Positions 25,625 to 34,970 of a stretch of DNA of 64,000 nucleotides are shown piece after piece (position 1 is the first letter of the stretch; each line of letters starts with the position of its first letter). Under the pieces are notes generated by a model. That model saw only the letters and a list, made by a program, of their open reading frames with translations. It searched no databases and had not been told where the DNA came from. Source of the stretch: DT-110 sp030148525 (GTDB lineage Bacteria; Bacteroidota; Bacteroidia; Chitinophagales; Saprospiraceae); assembly GCA_965227445.1 (NCBI GenBank), contig OZ245751.1, positions 1,798,001-1,862,000 on the forward strand, written 5' to 3'. The translations under genes were made by a program, and so were the position numbers.

Positions 25625-27127
25625 TTAGTTCACGTCCCACCAAACGGGAACGGTCAGGTGGCTGGCAAAATCAGTTCCCAGTCCCTGGCGATCCAGAGCA
25701 GCACGCATGTTGGGGTTAGTTCCCAACTCGCCTTGTGGCAATGCCAGGCGAACGGGAATTGTACCACCCGTTACATTACCGGGATAATTAACCGGAGTCA
25801 GCTCCGGGTATCCCGTACGGCGCCAGTTGGCGAAGGCTTCGTATTCGTTCAGGAAGGTAGCAGCCCAGTATTGCTCTCCGATCGACTCCATGGTGTTGTC
25901 GAAGGGATTATTGGCAATGTAGGCATCGATGTCTTCGCTGGCGATGGGTTGACCGTAGTCAGCCCACATGTTCATTGCAGCGCGAACACCTGCTTCATAG
26001 TGGCTGGCGGCATCGCTGGCACCCCAGCCGCGCAGAGCAGCTTCGGCCTTCAGCAATTCCGTTTCGGCTACGGTCATGAACATCATGGGTGAAGCAACAG
26101 AAACAATTGCCTGATTCACCGAGCTAAAGTCATCCAGGGAAGTGCCTGTTGGATTGTCATTGATCAGCTCAGCATCCAGACCATTAGGCAGACCATTGTG
26201 CTCGCTACCATTAACGGGTAGGGTACCAATTACATCCAAACGAGGATCATCCGTTGATTGCATCCAGTTGACCAGGGTAGCGCTCAAACGAGGACAATCA
26301 TCTCCAAAGCCCTGAGATTTGTCGAGTACTTCGCCAATACCGTTACGGTTGATACCCTCTGGTCCGACCGTATGCTCGATAAAGGCATTTTCACCAGCTT
26401 GCAGGGTTCCGCCCTGGATAGCTTTGTTTACGTATTCCTGAGCAGTGGCGGCATCTACCTCTGACAGGCGCATACCCAAACGGAGCATCAGGGAGTTACC
26501 AAAGCGGCGCCAGGCACCCTGATCACCACCGTACAGGAGGTCGGAGGAACCAAAGCCACCGGAGTCACCGATTTGAGCAACAGCTTCCTCCAGTTCGTTT
26601 AGCATATCCCGGTAAATATCCTCCTGGGCATCAAATTCCGGAAAGTCGACACCTTCAATAAAGCCTTTACCGGCTTGTGAGTAGGGTACGTCTCCGTACA
26701 GATCTGTCAGGCGGTGGAAAATAAGTACCCGCCAGATACGGGCCATGCCGAGCATGGTTTGATCGCCATCTTCGGTCGATTCCAGGGTGTTTATCAGGTC
26801 TTGGATCTCCACCACTGCTTGTGTGTACTGGCGGTCAAACAGCGATGAGGAATACCCCGCATTATAGGTGTATTTATCACCAGCCCAATAGCCACACAGG
26901 GCAGACATGTGCTGAACCATCATGGAGGAATAGATCAGGCTGGCACGCCAGTTTTCATAGCGTTCGCCGGAAGTACGTAATTGTATCCAGGTAAACTGAA
27001 AATTAGGATTGATTTCATTAGCTGCGTTGGGGTCGGTGTTCAATTCACCGAATCCCTCGTCGCAGGACGTCGTCGTTAGCATGAGGGCCACGACCACGAA
27101 GAGTATATTTCTAAAATAAGTATACAT
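25625..27127 (-). CDS. SusD/RagB-family outer-membrane glycan-binding lipoprotein
   Basis: A 500-residue SusD-like protein of the SusD_like_2 type. The signal peptide ends LTTTSC, giving a lipid-modified Cys, then DEGFGELNTDPNAAN, the usual opening of this group. Other family marks: YENWRASLIYSSMMVQHMS near 55, MARIWRVLIFHRLTDLYGDV near 127 and RRFGNSLMLRLGMRLSEVD near 205. EQYWAATFLNEYEAFANWRR lies near 430 and NYPGNVTGGTIPVRLALP near 455. SusD proteins cap the SusC transporter and bind oligosaccharides at the cell surface. The gene follows its SusC partner with 32 bases between. The locus context suggests a manno- or GlcNAc-containing ligand. Confidence 0.95.
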   Translation of the reverse strand: MYTYFRNILFVVVALMLTTTSCDEGFGELNTDPNAANEINPNFQFTWIQLRTSGERYENWRASLIYSSMMVQHMSALCGYWAGDKYTYNAGYSSSLFDRQYTQAVVEIQDLINTLESTEDGDQTMLGMARIWRVLIFHRLTDLYGDVPYSQAGKGFIEGVDFPEFDAQEDIYRDMLNELEEAVAQIGDSGGFGSSDLLYGGDQGAWRRFGNSLMLRLGMRLSEVDAATAQEYVNKAIQGGTLQAGENAFIEHTVGPEGINRNGIGEVLDKSQGFGDDCPRLSATLVNWMQSTDDPRLDVIGTLPVNGSEHNGLPNGLDAELINDNPTGTSLDDFSSVNQAIVSVASPMMFMTVAETELLKAEAALRGWGASDAASHYEAGVRAAMNMWADYGQPIASEDIDAYIANNPFDNTMESIGEQYWAATFLNEYEAFANWRRTGYPELTPVNYPGNVTGGTIPVRLALPQGELGTNPNMRAALDRQGLGTDFASHLTVPVWWDVN

Positions 27128-27159
27128 TTCTACGTTTTTTCAAAGTGATCGAATGAGCC

Positions 27160-30100
27160 TTAAAATTTCACATTCAAATTGAATTGGATGCTTCGGGTGG
27201 ACGGTACACCAAACATCTCCAAGCCTTGGCCATTACCGACATTGTAGGTTGACTCCGGATCAATATTTGGTACATCGCTCCACAGGATCGCCAGGTTACG
27301 GGCAGCAATACCAACGGTAACACCGGATACGGGCAGATTCTCCATTAAGCGATTGGGCAGTGTATAGTTCAACACTACCTGGCGCAGCTTACCAAAGTCG
27401 GAATCGTAAACAAATTCCTCTGTGATGTTACCGGCAATACGCTGGTAGTAATCTTCAATATTTCCTGCTTCTACGTCGCCAATACCGTTTTCACGACCAA
27501 CCAGCGTGTTCTGGTGTAAGCCACGAGTATAAGCAAAGGCGTTGGTTGCCGAGTAGATAACGCCACCCATGCGCATATCGATCAGGAAATTCAGGCTCAG
27601 GTTTTTGTAGCGGAATGTGCTACCAAAGCCCATGGTAGTTGGAGCCACACCGGTTCCGAACCGGGTATACTCACCCTGCATGGGCAGGCCATTCGCATCG
27701 AGCATGATCTCACCATTTGCATCACGAGCGTAGGTGAAACCGGCAATTTGGCTGTAGGGAAGACCCTCCACGTGTTCGATGTAGGCATTACGAGTACGGC
27801 TCTCACCGTCGCGCAGTGCTTCGCCATCGGCTTCGGGAGTCAGCAAACTAACAACCTCATTTTGATTGTTGGCAAAGTTAAAGGTTACATCCCAGCTGAA
27901 GTCCTGCTTTCTGATGGGAGTTGCCGTCAGCAAGAGTTCCACTCCTTTATTCGTCATCTCACCCAGGTTGACAATCTTGCTGCCGAATCCAGACGTGGGA
28001 GACACTGCAGCACTGATGATATCACCCTCCGTAGTGCGATCGTAATACGTAAAGTCAAGTCCTAAGCGTCCCTGTAACAAACGCACGTCAAAACCCAATT
28101 CTAATTCTTTGGTCAATAGTGGCTGCAGGTTAGAGTTGGGGATTGAATTATTCGCAATACCACCTAGCGGATTGCCCAGGTGGCCTTGTCCGAAGATGCC
28201 GTAGTTGAGGTTGAGTTGGTATGGGTTAGCGGCCACACCAGGACCAGAACCAGTTGCGTAGGATCCCCGCAATTTCAGGAATTCGATAGCAGAAGGCAAT
28301 GAAACCAATTCGGATAATACCACACTGGCTCCGGCAGAGTAGTAACCCTGGTTGTTTTCACCACTACCATCGGGGCTGGTCAGGGTAGAGAACCAGTCGT
28401 TCCGGTAGGAACCACTCAGGTAGATCGCCCGCATGAAACCAATTTCTGCCGATCCGTACAGGGAGTTTACCTGCCATTCGCCGAATCCATAGTTCACGCT
28501 TTGGTTCGCCAGGTTGCCGATGGAGTGCAGGAAGGGTACGTTGAAGTTGTTACCGCTACCACCAATCGTCTCGGAAAAGTTGCGCTGTTGGTTTCCACCT
28601 GCCAGAATCGAAATGTTGATATCGTCGGTAAGGTCCCGGTCGAACCCAAACAGTAGCTCTGTATTCAATTCCTGAACTTCACGATTCGATTCGCTCAATT
28701 GGCCGAATGGACTGTAGGCTGTTCCATAGGGCGTCAGGTTACGGCTACGGAAGGTGAATCGGTCCAGAGAGATTCGGGTACGTGCGTACAGGCCCGGAAG
28801 GAAATCGTACTGCAGTTGTACCTTACCAATGATGCGATCTTTATTAGTGTCATTATCGAACTGGTGAGCAGCCCAGTACGGGTTAGTTACAAATACGTTG
28901 TCGTTGAATTGCAACTCGGTACCGTCTTCGTTTGCCCCCAGTTTCCCGGAATTTCCACGCAGGTCTTCCACATTGACGGTGGCAGGCAGTGACCAGGCGG
29001 TATAGTTGGCATTACCCGGAGAATCCGACAGGCGCGGACGGTTGTTGGCATTTTCGTAAACGTACATGGCGGACATCGTACCCGTAAATTTCGGGCTAAT
29101 GCGAGCGTTGGTACGCAAGGTGAAATTACGACGCGTCAGACCGGAGTTGGGGATGATATCGCTATTGTCCAGATTTGATCCGGAGAAGCGGAAGTTCAGC
29201 CGCTCATTACCGCCCGACAAGGTCAGGGTGTTGATGTAGGTAAGACCAGTCTCGTAGAAGCGGTCGATATTATCGCCTTGATCTGAGTAAGGACGGGTTT
29301 CACCATCAAATTGAACAACCCCGGCACCGTTCAACGGCTCACCCCATGCATACAGCTGCTGTTCGAGGGCTTCTGCCACGGTGGTAGGTGCTGTACCATT
29401 CAGACCGTGACCGTACTGGCGCTGGAAATCATAGGTGTTGTTCAGGCTCTCGGCCCGCAATTGGGTATTGAACTCTACATTCAGGCCCGATTTACTACCA
29501 CTCTTAGTAGTGATCAGGATAACCCCGTTGGCCGAGCGATATCCGTACAGGGCAGCTGCCGAAGCACCTTTCAGTACGGAGATATTCTCGATGTCGTTCG
29601 GGTTGATGGAGGAGATACCGTCACCGGCATCAGATCCACCCCACATACCGGCTGAACCCAGGTTGGTGTTGTCGATGGGAATACCGTCCACTACGTAGAG
29701 TGGCTGGTTGGTTCCCGACAGGGAGTTGTTACCGCGAATAATAACCCGGCTGGAACCACCGGCACCCGTTGCCGTAGAAGCTACGTTAACTCCCGCAACC
29801 TTACCAGCCAGTGAGTTAGCTACGTTCACTTCCCGCGCTTCGGAAAACCCTTCGGGCTCCAGTTCGGTAACGGAATAAGTGAGGGCTTTTTTAGATTTTT
29901 CAATCCCGAGTGCGGTTACCACTACCTCATCCAGCGCTACCCCTTCCTCCAGGGTAATATCGATAGTAGCTTGATTGCCAACCTCCATTTCCCGGGTTTC
30001 GTACCCGGTATAGCTAAAGGTAAGGGTGGCTCCTTCCGCAACCTCAATTGTGTACGATCCATCAATATCGGACAGCACACCGTTTGTGGTGCCTTTCTCC

Positions 30101-30228
30101 AGGATGTTCACCCCAATCAGCGGTTCTCCGGAACTGGACGTGACCACACCCGAAACCGTCTGTTGGGCCCAGGCGGATAGGCCTAGAAAGGCGGTTAGGC
30201 ACAGTGTTAGTAATGCATTTTTACTCAT
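27160..30228 (-). CDS. SusC/RagA-family TonB-dependent outer-membrane transporter
   Basis: A 1022-residue protein with a signal peptide (MSKNALLTLCLTAFLGLSAW ending AQ). It carries a carboxypeptidase-D-like domain (SGEPLIGVNILEKGTTNG near 33) and the TonB-box-like ALDEVVVTALGIEKSKKA near 97. The plug domain has VIIRGNNSLSGTNQPLYVVD near 162 and ISVLKGASAAALYGYRSANG near 215. A 22-strand barrel follows, ending in RSIQFNLNVKF with terminal Phe. It imports oligosaccharides with its SusD partner just downstream. An unusually long upstream region of 409 bases separates it from the divergent FAD gene and carries a palindromic operator, 281 bases from this start. Confidence 0.96.
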   Translation of the reverse strand: MSKNALLTLCLTAFLGLSAWAQQTVSGVVTSSSGEPLIGVNILEKGTTNGVLSDIDGSYTIEVAEGATLTFSYTGYETREMEVGNQATIDITLEEGVALDEVVVTALGIEKSKKALTYSVTELEPEGFSEAREVNVANSLAGKVAGVNVASTATGAGGSSRVIIRGNNSLSGTNQPLYVVDGIPIDNTNLGSAGMWGGSDAGDGISSINPNDIENISVLKGASAAALYGYRSANGVILITTKSGSKSGLNVEFNTQLRAESLNNTYDFQRQYGHGLNGTAPTTVAEALEQQLYAWGEPLNGAGVVQFDGETRPYSDQGDNIDRFYETGLTYINTLTLSGGNERLNFRFSGSNLDNSDIIPNSGLTRRNFTLRTNARISPKFTGTMSAMYVYENANNRPRLSDSPGNANYTAWSLPATVNVEDLRGNSGKLGANEDGTELQFNDNVFVTNPYWAAHQFDNDTNKDRIIGKVQLQYDFLPGLYARTRISLDRFTFRSRNLTPYGTAYSPFGQLSESNREVQELNTELLFGFDRDLTDDINISILAGGNQQRNFSETIGGSGNNFNVPFLHSIGNLANQSVNYGFGEWQVNSLYGSAEIGFMRAIYLSGSYRNDWFSTLTSPDGSGENNQGYYSAGASVVLSELVSLPSAIEFLKLRGSYATGSGPGVAANPYQLNLNYGIFGQGHLGNPLGGIANNSIPNSNLQPLLTKELELGFDVRLLQGRLGLDFTYYDRTTEGDIISAAVSPTSGFGSKIVNLGEMTNKGVELLLTATPIRKQDFSWDVTFNFANNQNEVVSLLTPEADGEALRDGESRTRNAYIEHVEGLPYSQIAGFTYARDANGEIMLDANGLPMQGEYTRFGTGVAPTTMGFGSTFRYKNLSLNFLIDMRMGGVIYSATNAFAYTRGLHQNTLVGRENGIGDVEAGNIEDYYQRIAGNITEEFVYDSDFGKLRQVVLNYTLPNRLMENLPVSGVTVGIAARNLAILWSDVPNIDPESTYNVGNGQGLEMFGVPSTRSIQFNLNVKF

Positions 30229-30637
30229 TGTTTTGAATTTTGTTGATCATAATCATGAAATTGGATTTCAGTTTGGTTTGATGGTACAGGATACCTTCCA
30301 TGATTTGTATGTGACTTGTTTGGGATGGATAGTTCAGGCACAAAAAGGAGTCTAATTGTCTGGTATGCGCTTATTTGTGCGTGTTTGGGGCCAGCTTCGG
30401 CCAAAAAGGAATTAAATAAGGAGTACACCCGTATAATCCTTATTTGGCTTTGTATTTTTACGAATCTATGCATTATTATTGGATACTTCCTAATAAAAGT
30501 GTGAAAATTGTGTGCGCACACACTCTTTTTTCTTCATATTAAAGTTGCGTGTTTGTGTAGGTTTAGCCGGGAAAGACTGCAAATTCCGGCAAAATATCAA
30601 CGATTTCCAAACAGAACAATTTAAAATCAAAACGACC
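30229..30637. other. Divergent intergenic region, 409 bases
   Basis: The region between the SusC start and the FAD-lipoprotein start holds the CG-centred palindrome at 30509-30522. The SusC-proximal 280 bases are AT-rich and I could not place a clear -33/-7 pair. The 125-base FAD-side leader contains a TTCCGGCAAAATATC tract but no obvious riboswitch. A 98-codon minus-strand frame here looks spurious. Confidence 0.5.
30509..30522. promoter_or_regulatory. CG-centred palindromic operator, copy 1
   Basis: The perfect 14-bp palindrome TGTGTGCGCACACA is followed by CTCTTTTTT in the direction of the FAD-lipoprotein gene, whose ATG is 116 bases downstream. The two other copies continue CTTTTG towards their genes, so a 16-base core TGTGTGCGCACACACT is shared in the same orientation. 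Palindromes with a central CG are typical of LacI-family operators. Confidence 0.75.
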
Positions 30638-32497
30638 ATGCCGCGATATTTCATTTGGGGGATTACCCTCGCTCTGTGCATCCTCGGGTGCCAGTCCACC
30701 CCTTCGGACGAACGGGTGGATGTGTTAGTGCTCGGGTCGGGAACCGGAGCCGTAGCTTCAGCTATTCAAGCCGGGCGTTCGGGAGCCAATGTTGCTTTGG
30801 TACATCCATTACCCTGGTACGGAGGTATGCTTACTTCCGCCGGGGTAGCAGCAACCGATGGAAACCACGCACTACCCGCCGGATTGTGGGGCGAATTTCG
30901 GGAGGCATTGTACGACCATTACGGAGGCCCCGATTCGGTTGCTACCGGATGGGTTAGCCTCACCCAGTTTGAACCCAAAGTTGGTGCCGATATTTTAGCC
31001 GACATGGTGGCTGATACCGAAGGACTGCAACCCTACCTGGAATCGACCTGGTCCGATATTAAATCGGTACCAGAAGGCTGGGAGGTTATTGTCGAAACCC
31101 CCTCAGGGCCTGTGACCATAGTGGCCGAGATTCTGATCGATGGTACCGATCTTGGCGATGTGGCTGCTGCGGTCGGTGCCGAATACGATGTGGGCATGGA
31201 GGCCAGGGAGGTAACCGGAGAAGCGTGGGCTCCTGCCGCTAGCAACGATATCATTCAGGATATGACCTACGCGGCCATCCTCGAAGAATACCCGCCAGGT
31301 GAAGCCCCCCGAATACCAAAACCTGATAATTACGATCCCGCAGAATTTCGCTGCGCCTGTCGCCACGATTGTCCGGATACAACGGTGGTCTCCTGCCCAC
31401 AAATGCTGGACTACGGAAAATTGCCCGGCAACAAATACATGATCAACTGGCCGAATTCGGGTAATGATTACTATTTGAATCCGATCGATATGACACCCGC
31501 GGAACGCGAGAAGGCTTACCAGTCGGCCAAGGATCAGACGATGCGTTTCCTGTATTATATCCAACAGGAACTGGGTTTTTCTAACCTCGGTATTGCCCGC
31601 GATGCCTTCCCCACTGAAGATGGCCTGGCACTGTACCCTTACCACCGCGAAGGGCGCCGCATCCGGGGGCTGGTCAGGTACACCTTGAACCACCTGCACC
31701 ACCCATACGGAACAGAGCTCCCGCTGTACCGTACCGGGATCGCGGTAGGCGATTATCCAGTCGACCACCACCACGATAAAAATCCGGAGGCTCCTGAATT
31801 GGTATTTCCACCGGTGCCCTCCTTTTCCATTCCGGCGGGTAGCCTGGTCTCCGCTGAAGTACCCAACCTGTTGGTGGCCGATAAACCTATTTCTGTGTCT
31901 AACCTGGCGAATGGATCAACGCGCCTGCAACCCGTCATTTTACAGGTAGGACAAGTCGCAGGTCTTATGGCAGCTATGGCCGCAGCCCGGGACGTCTCCC
32001 CGGCCGAGCTACCAGTACGTGATATTCAGCAGGCTGTTCTCGAGGCGGGCGGTTACCTCATGCCCTACTTTGACGTGCCGACTGACGATCCGGCCTTCCG
32101 GGCCATACAGCGCATCGGCGCCACCGGACTAATGCGGGGACGGGGAGAACCCTACCTTTGGGCCAATCGCACCTGGTTTTACCCGGATTCTGTTTTGCTC
32201 GATACGGCCATCCACCGCGGCATAGCCCGGATGGGCAAGGAGTCGGCCTCCCCGGAACCGGCATCTCCCATTACCCGCGGTGAGGTTATTTCCTATATGC
32301 AGCAAATACAAAAGACGCTAGGCCTTTCGGCAAAAATCGACTTGAACCCGGAAAGTGTGTCCGGCATACTGGGCGACAAATGGCTGGCCCGGTCCGATGC
32401 TCGGGTTACCCGCCGGGAATGGGCCATCCTGCTGGATGCTTTGCTCGATCCCTTCGGGGAGATGAGGGTTGGGTATGAGGGGAACTGGAGGGACTGA
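30638..32497 (+). CDS. FAD-dependent oxidoreductase lipoprotein
   Basis: The start at 30638 gives MPRYFIWGITLALCILGC, a lipoprotein signal; a longer frame upstream adds 42 residues with no signal. The 619-residue protein has an FAD-binding Rossmann motif (VDVLVLGSGTGAVASAIQAG near 28) and the FAD-dependent oxidoreductase (PF12831-like) pattern PWYGGMLTSAGVAATDG near 66. IADILIDGTDLGDVAAAVGA-like residues lie near 165, YPYHREGRRIRGLVRYTL near 335, and PNLLVADKPISVSNLANGST near 410. Relatives occur in polysaccharide utilisation loci and are presumed to oxidise sugars or amines outside the cytoplasm; the substrate is unknown. It stands alone on the plus strand, converging on the MFS gene, with a copy of the shared operator upstream, so it is likely co-regulated with the GH20 block. 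Confidence 0.82.
   Translation: MPRYFIWGITLALCILGCQSTPSDERVDVLVLGSGTGAVASAIQAGRSGANVALVHPLPWYGGMLTSAGVAATDGNHALPAGLWGEFREALYDHYGGPDSVATGWVSLTQFEPKVGADILADMVADTEGLQPYLESTWSDIKSVPEGWEVIVETPSGPVTIVAEILIDGTDLGDVAAAVGAEYDVGMEAREVTGEAWAPAASNDIIQDMTYAAILEEYPPGEAPRIPKPDNYDPAEFRCACRHDCPDTTVVSCPQMLDYGKLPGNKYMINWPNSGNDYYLNPIDMTPAEREKAYQSAKDQTMRFLYYIQQELGFSNLGIARDAFPTEDGLALYPYHREGRRIRGLVRYTLNHLHHPYGTELPLYRTGIAVGDYPVDHHHDKNPEAPELVFPPVPSFSIPAGSLVSAEVPNLLVADKPISVSNLANGSTRLQPVILQVGQVAGLMAAMAAARDVSPAELPVRDIQQAVLEAGGYLMPYFDVPTDDPAFRAIQRIGATGLMRGRGEPYLWANRTWFYPDSVLLDTAIHRGIARMGKESASPEPASPITRGEVISYMQQIQKTLGLSAKIDLNPESVSGILGDKWLARSDARVTRREWAILLDALLDPFGEMRVGYEGNWRD
32322..32335 (-). repeat. 14-base hairpin motif, copy 10 (TTTTGCCGAAAGGC)
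   Basis: In the FAD-lipoprotein gene, template strand; coding read LSAKI. Confidence 0.85.
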
Positions 32498-32577
32498 GAG
32501 ACAAAGGGACTAAAGAGACGGTTTTGGAAAATCCCTGCAGTCCCTGTAGTCACTTCATTCTCTCGAGTCTCTGCCAA

Positions 32578-33783
32578 TCACGACGCAATCCGATACCCCC
32601 TGAATCCATAGTACGCCACGAATAAAAAGGACACAACGGGTAGCCAGAAGCTGGTCTGAATACTGCCTTGCTCAGAGAGTAAGCCCATAACGGGAGGTAG
32701 TATAGCCCCTCCCACGATGGCCATGATGATGAAAGAGGACCCCAGTTTGGTGTGCCGCCCCAGGTCTTTTACACCCAGTGCGAAAATTGTGGGAAACATG
32801 ATCGACATAAAAAAATTGACACTCAGAATAGCGTAGACAGCGATTCGTCCATCGCCCAGGATACCAATCAAACAGGCTACTACCGCTAATAAGCTGAAGA
32901 TACCCAGCAGCGTATTATCCTTGATATAGGAGAGTAACCAGGTACCCAGGAAGCGGCCTACCACAAATAAGAAGGTACCGGCTACTAGAAAGGAACCGGA
33001 GGCTACCTCCTTGGATACACCAGGTAATTCCTCCACGACAAAGTCAATGGTGATACCCCAAATACCTGCCTGCGCACCCACGTATAACAATTGGGCAATT
33101 ACGGCCAGTATGAGGTGGCGGTATTTGAAGATGGCCGGATCGAACTTTAGCTTGTCACCTTTGTCCGGTTCGGGCATACTGGTGCGCCAGATCAGAATGG
33201 CCACTACCAATACTGCGATGGCAATGATGGCGTAGGGTAATACCACGGCATTAGCTGCCCGTGTTTTTTCTTCAATAGATGCCAGGTCGCCTTCATTACC
33301 GGCAAATATGAGCAGGCCGGCCAGGTAGGGGCCAACGACCAGAGCTACCCCGTTGAATGACTGTGCAAAATTCAAACGTTGGGTGGCGTTTTCCTTGGGA
33401 CCCAGGATGGTCACATACGGATTAGCAGCTGTTTCCAGAAAGGCCAGGCCCGAGGCAATGACGTACAAGGCCAGCAGGAAAAAACTAAAAGTTAGGAGCT
33501 TGGCTGCCGGTATGAATAATAAAGCCCCCACGGCGTAAAGGATTAAGCCCAGAATGATTCCCTTTTTGTAGGTGTATTTCTCCATAAACAACCCGGCCGG
33601 TACCGCAATGGTGAAATAGCCCAGGTAAAAGGCCGTTTCTACCAATAGCGCTTCGGCCCGGCTAATGCTGAACACGGGTTGGAATTGGGCAATCAGCGCC
33701 GAATTTAAAATGTTGGCCAGCCCCCAGAGGAAGAAAAGACTGGTAACCAGCATAAAGGGGATCAGGTATTGGTTCTTTTTCAT
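32578..33783 (-). CDS. MFS sugar:proton symporter, FucP/GluP-like
   Basis: A 401-residue inner-membrane protein with about 12 helices. The opening FMLVTSLFFLWGLANILNSA and the LVETAFYLGYFTIAVPAGLF segment near 48 are typical of the fucose/galactose/glucose:H+ symporter family. Further marks are MEKYTYKKGIILGLILYAVG near 67, LAFLETAANPYVTILGP near 112 and QRLNFAQSFNGVALVVGPYL near 133. Within this locus GlcNAc, ManNAc or mannose are plausible cargoes. It ends the seven-gene minus-strand block, 32 bases after the second GHL10 gene. The 80-base gap to the converging FAD gene holds only low-complexity GAGACAAAGGGACT-like sequence. Confidence 0.9.
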   Translation of the reverse strand: MKKNQYLIPFMLVTSLFFLWGLANILNSALIAQFQPVFSISRAEALLVETAFYLGYFTIAVPAGLFMEKYTYKKGIILGLILYAVGALLFIPAAKLLTFSFFLLALYVIASGLAFLETAANPYVTILGPKENATQRLNFAQSFNGVALVVGPYLAGLLIFAGNEGDLASIEEKTRAANAVVLPYAIIAIAVLVVAILIWRTSMPEPDKGDKLKFDPAIFKYRHLILAVIAQLLYVGAQAGIWGITIDFVVEELPGVSKEVASGSFLVAGTFLFVVGRFLGTWLLSYIKDNTLLGIFSLLAVVACLIGILGDGRIAVYAILSVNFFMSIMFPTIFALGVKDLGRHTKLGSSFIIMAIVGGAILPPVMGLLSEQGSIQTSFWLPVVSFLFVAYYGFRGYRIAS

Positions 33784-33815
33784 AATGTTGGTCCGTTTCG
33801 TTGGTGATTCGTGTT

Positions 33816-34970
33816 CTATTGTGGCGCGAATGCGTCAGTTGCGTACTTTTCAAAAAATTGGGATCGCAAGGGAATACCCTCGTAAAAGAAGAAGACTTCG
33901 CCATCGATCCCGGCAGCCCGGTTGGCCTCCACCATTTGCTGCAGGAAGGTATCAGGAGCTACGTAATCACCTACCTTTAGCAGTATACCCGGGGCCAATA
34001 AGTGCTGCTGCTGCGGAGTAACCTGGCTGTCGATAATGTCGGTGAGCGCCTTCTCGTAAGCCGGGAAATCGTAGCGGTAGATCTGTGGACACACCTCATC
34101 GACCCAGCCCTGCTCCACCCAGGTGGGCCAATCCTGCAAGTATTCGTATTTGCTCCAGGGGTAAATACTGGGGGAAAAGGAGCGTGTCAAATTAGGATCG
34201 GCTTCCTTCAACTGTCGGCTGAGATCTGACATAAACTGATTTATTCGATCAGCCCGCCAGTCTACCCAGGCGGAATCTTTCGGATTCTCCGGGGGTGAGG
34301 CCCCATCGTGTTCGGCACGGTAAGCCGCTACAGTCAGCGAATCATAACCTGCGAGAGAGGGTAGGGCGGGCAGGCGGTCATCTCCCTGAATGCCATCAAC
34401 CTCGTATTTTTCGACCACCTCCAGGATCAGGCTGGTAACGAATCCTTGCACTGCCGGGTCGAAGGCATTCATCCACTGAAATTTGTTCTTGGTGGCAATC
34501 TGGCCGGCAGTATCGCGGGCCGCCCATTCCGGCTTGGCCCGCAGCAGGTGACCGCCCGTCGGGTCGTCGTAGGAAGAGGCAAAACCGAACTCAAACCAGG
34601 CGATCACTTCAATGTCGTGCGGGTGTGCCAACTCGATTAATTCCCTGAGCGGATCCCGCCCTTGCAGGCGCGGATCAATGGGGATCCCAAACAGGCTATC
34701 CATTACTTCACTGGGATACAGGGTATACCCCCGGTTCCAGGTGACCACATAGATCGTATTAAAGCCGTAGCGCTGGCAGTTTTCCACCACTTCTTCCAAT
34801 CCCTTTCGGGAAAAAAGGGCATCGCTGTCGACATTGGTTAACCAGAAGCCACGACGGGCGGGCTCGGGAGTGTTTCGCCCGGGTTGGCAGGAGAAGAGCG
34901 CAAAGCATACCATACCCAATAGTACGATGAACAGGCCCCGGACAGGGCTGCGAGATGTTGGATTATTCAT
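33816..34970 (-). CDS. Second GHL10 (DUF187) family glycoside-hydrolase-like lipoprotein
   Basis: The start at 34970 gives a signal ending LLGMVCFALFSC, a lipobox. The open frame continues 189 codons upstream, but that part is antisense-type filler inside the epimerase gene. The 384-residue protein matches GHL10: RGFWLTNVDSDALFSRKG near 43, GFNTIYVVTWNRGYTLYPSE near 70, HDIEVIAWFEFGFASSYDD near 118, and KYEVDGIQGDDRLPALPS near 187. WSKYEYLQDWPTWVEQGWVD lies near 275. It overlaps the epimerase gene by eight bases. It shares length and fold with the protein at 4215-5369, but few residues. It may hydrolyse an amino-sugar-containing glycan outside the cell; substrate unknown. Confidence 0.75.
   Translation of the reverse strand: MNNPTSRSPVRGLFIVLLGMVCFALFSCQPGRNTPEPARRGFWLTNVDSDALFSRKGLEEVVENCQRYGFNTIYVVTWNRGYTLYPSEVMDSLFGIPIDPRLQGRDPLRELIELAHPHDIEVIAWFEFGFASSYDDPTGGHLLRAKPEWAARDTAGQIATKNKFQWMNAFDPAVQGFVTSLILEVVEKYEVDGIQGDDRLPALPSLAGYDSLTVAAYRAEHDGASPPENPKDSAWVDWRADRINQFMSDLSRQLKEADPNLTRSFSPSIYPWSKYEYLQDWPTWVEQGWVDEVCPQIYRYDFPAYEKALTDIIDSQVTPQQQHLLAPGILLKVGDYVAPDTFLQQMVEANRAAGIDGEVFFFYEGIPLRSQFFEKYATDAFAPQ

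Noticed and set aside
30225..30521. A 98-codon minus-strand frame upstream of SusC
   Set aside because: It starts inside the operator palindrome, ends at the SusC start and has no recognisable features.
32498..32577. Low-complexity sequence between the FAD and MFS genes considered as a terminator
   Set aside because: Repeated GGGACT and GAGAC words occur, but no stable stem with a T-run can be drawn.
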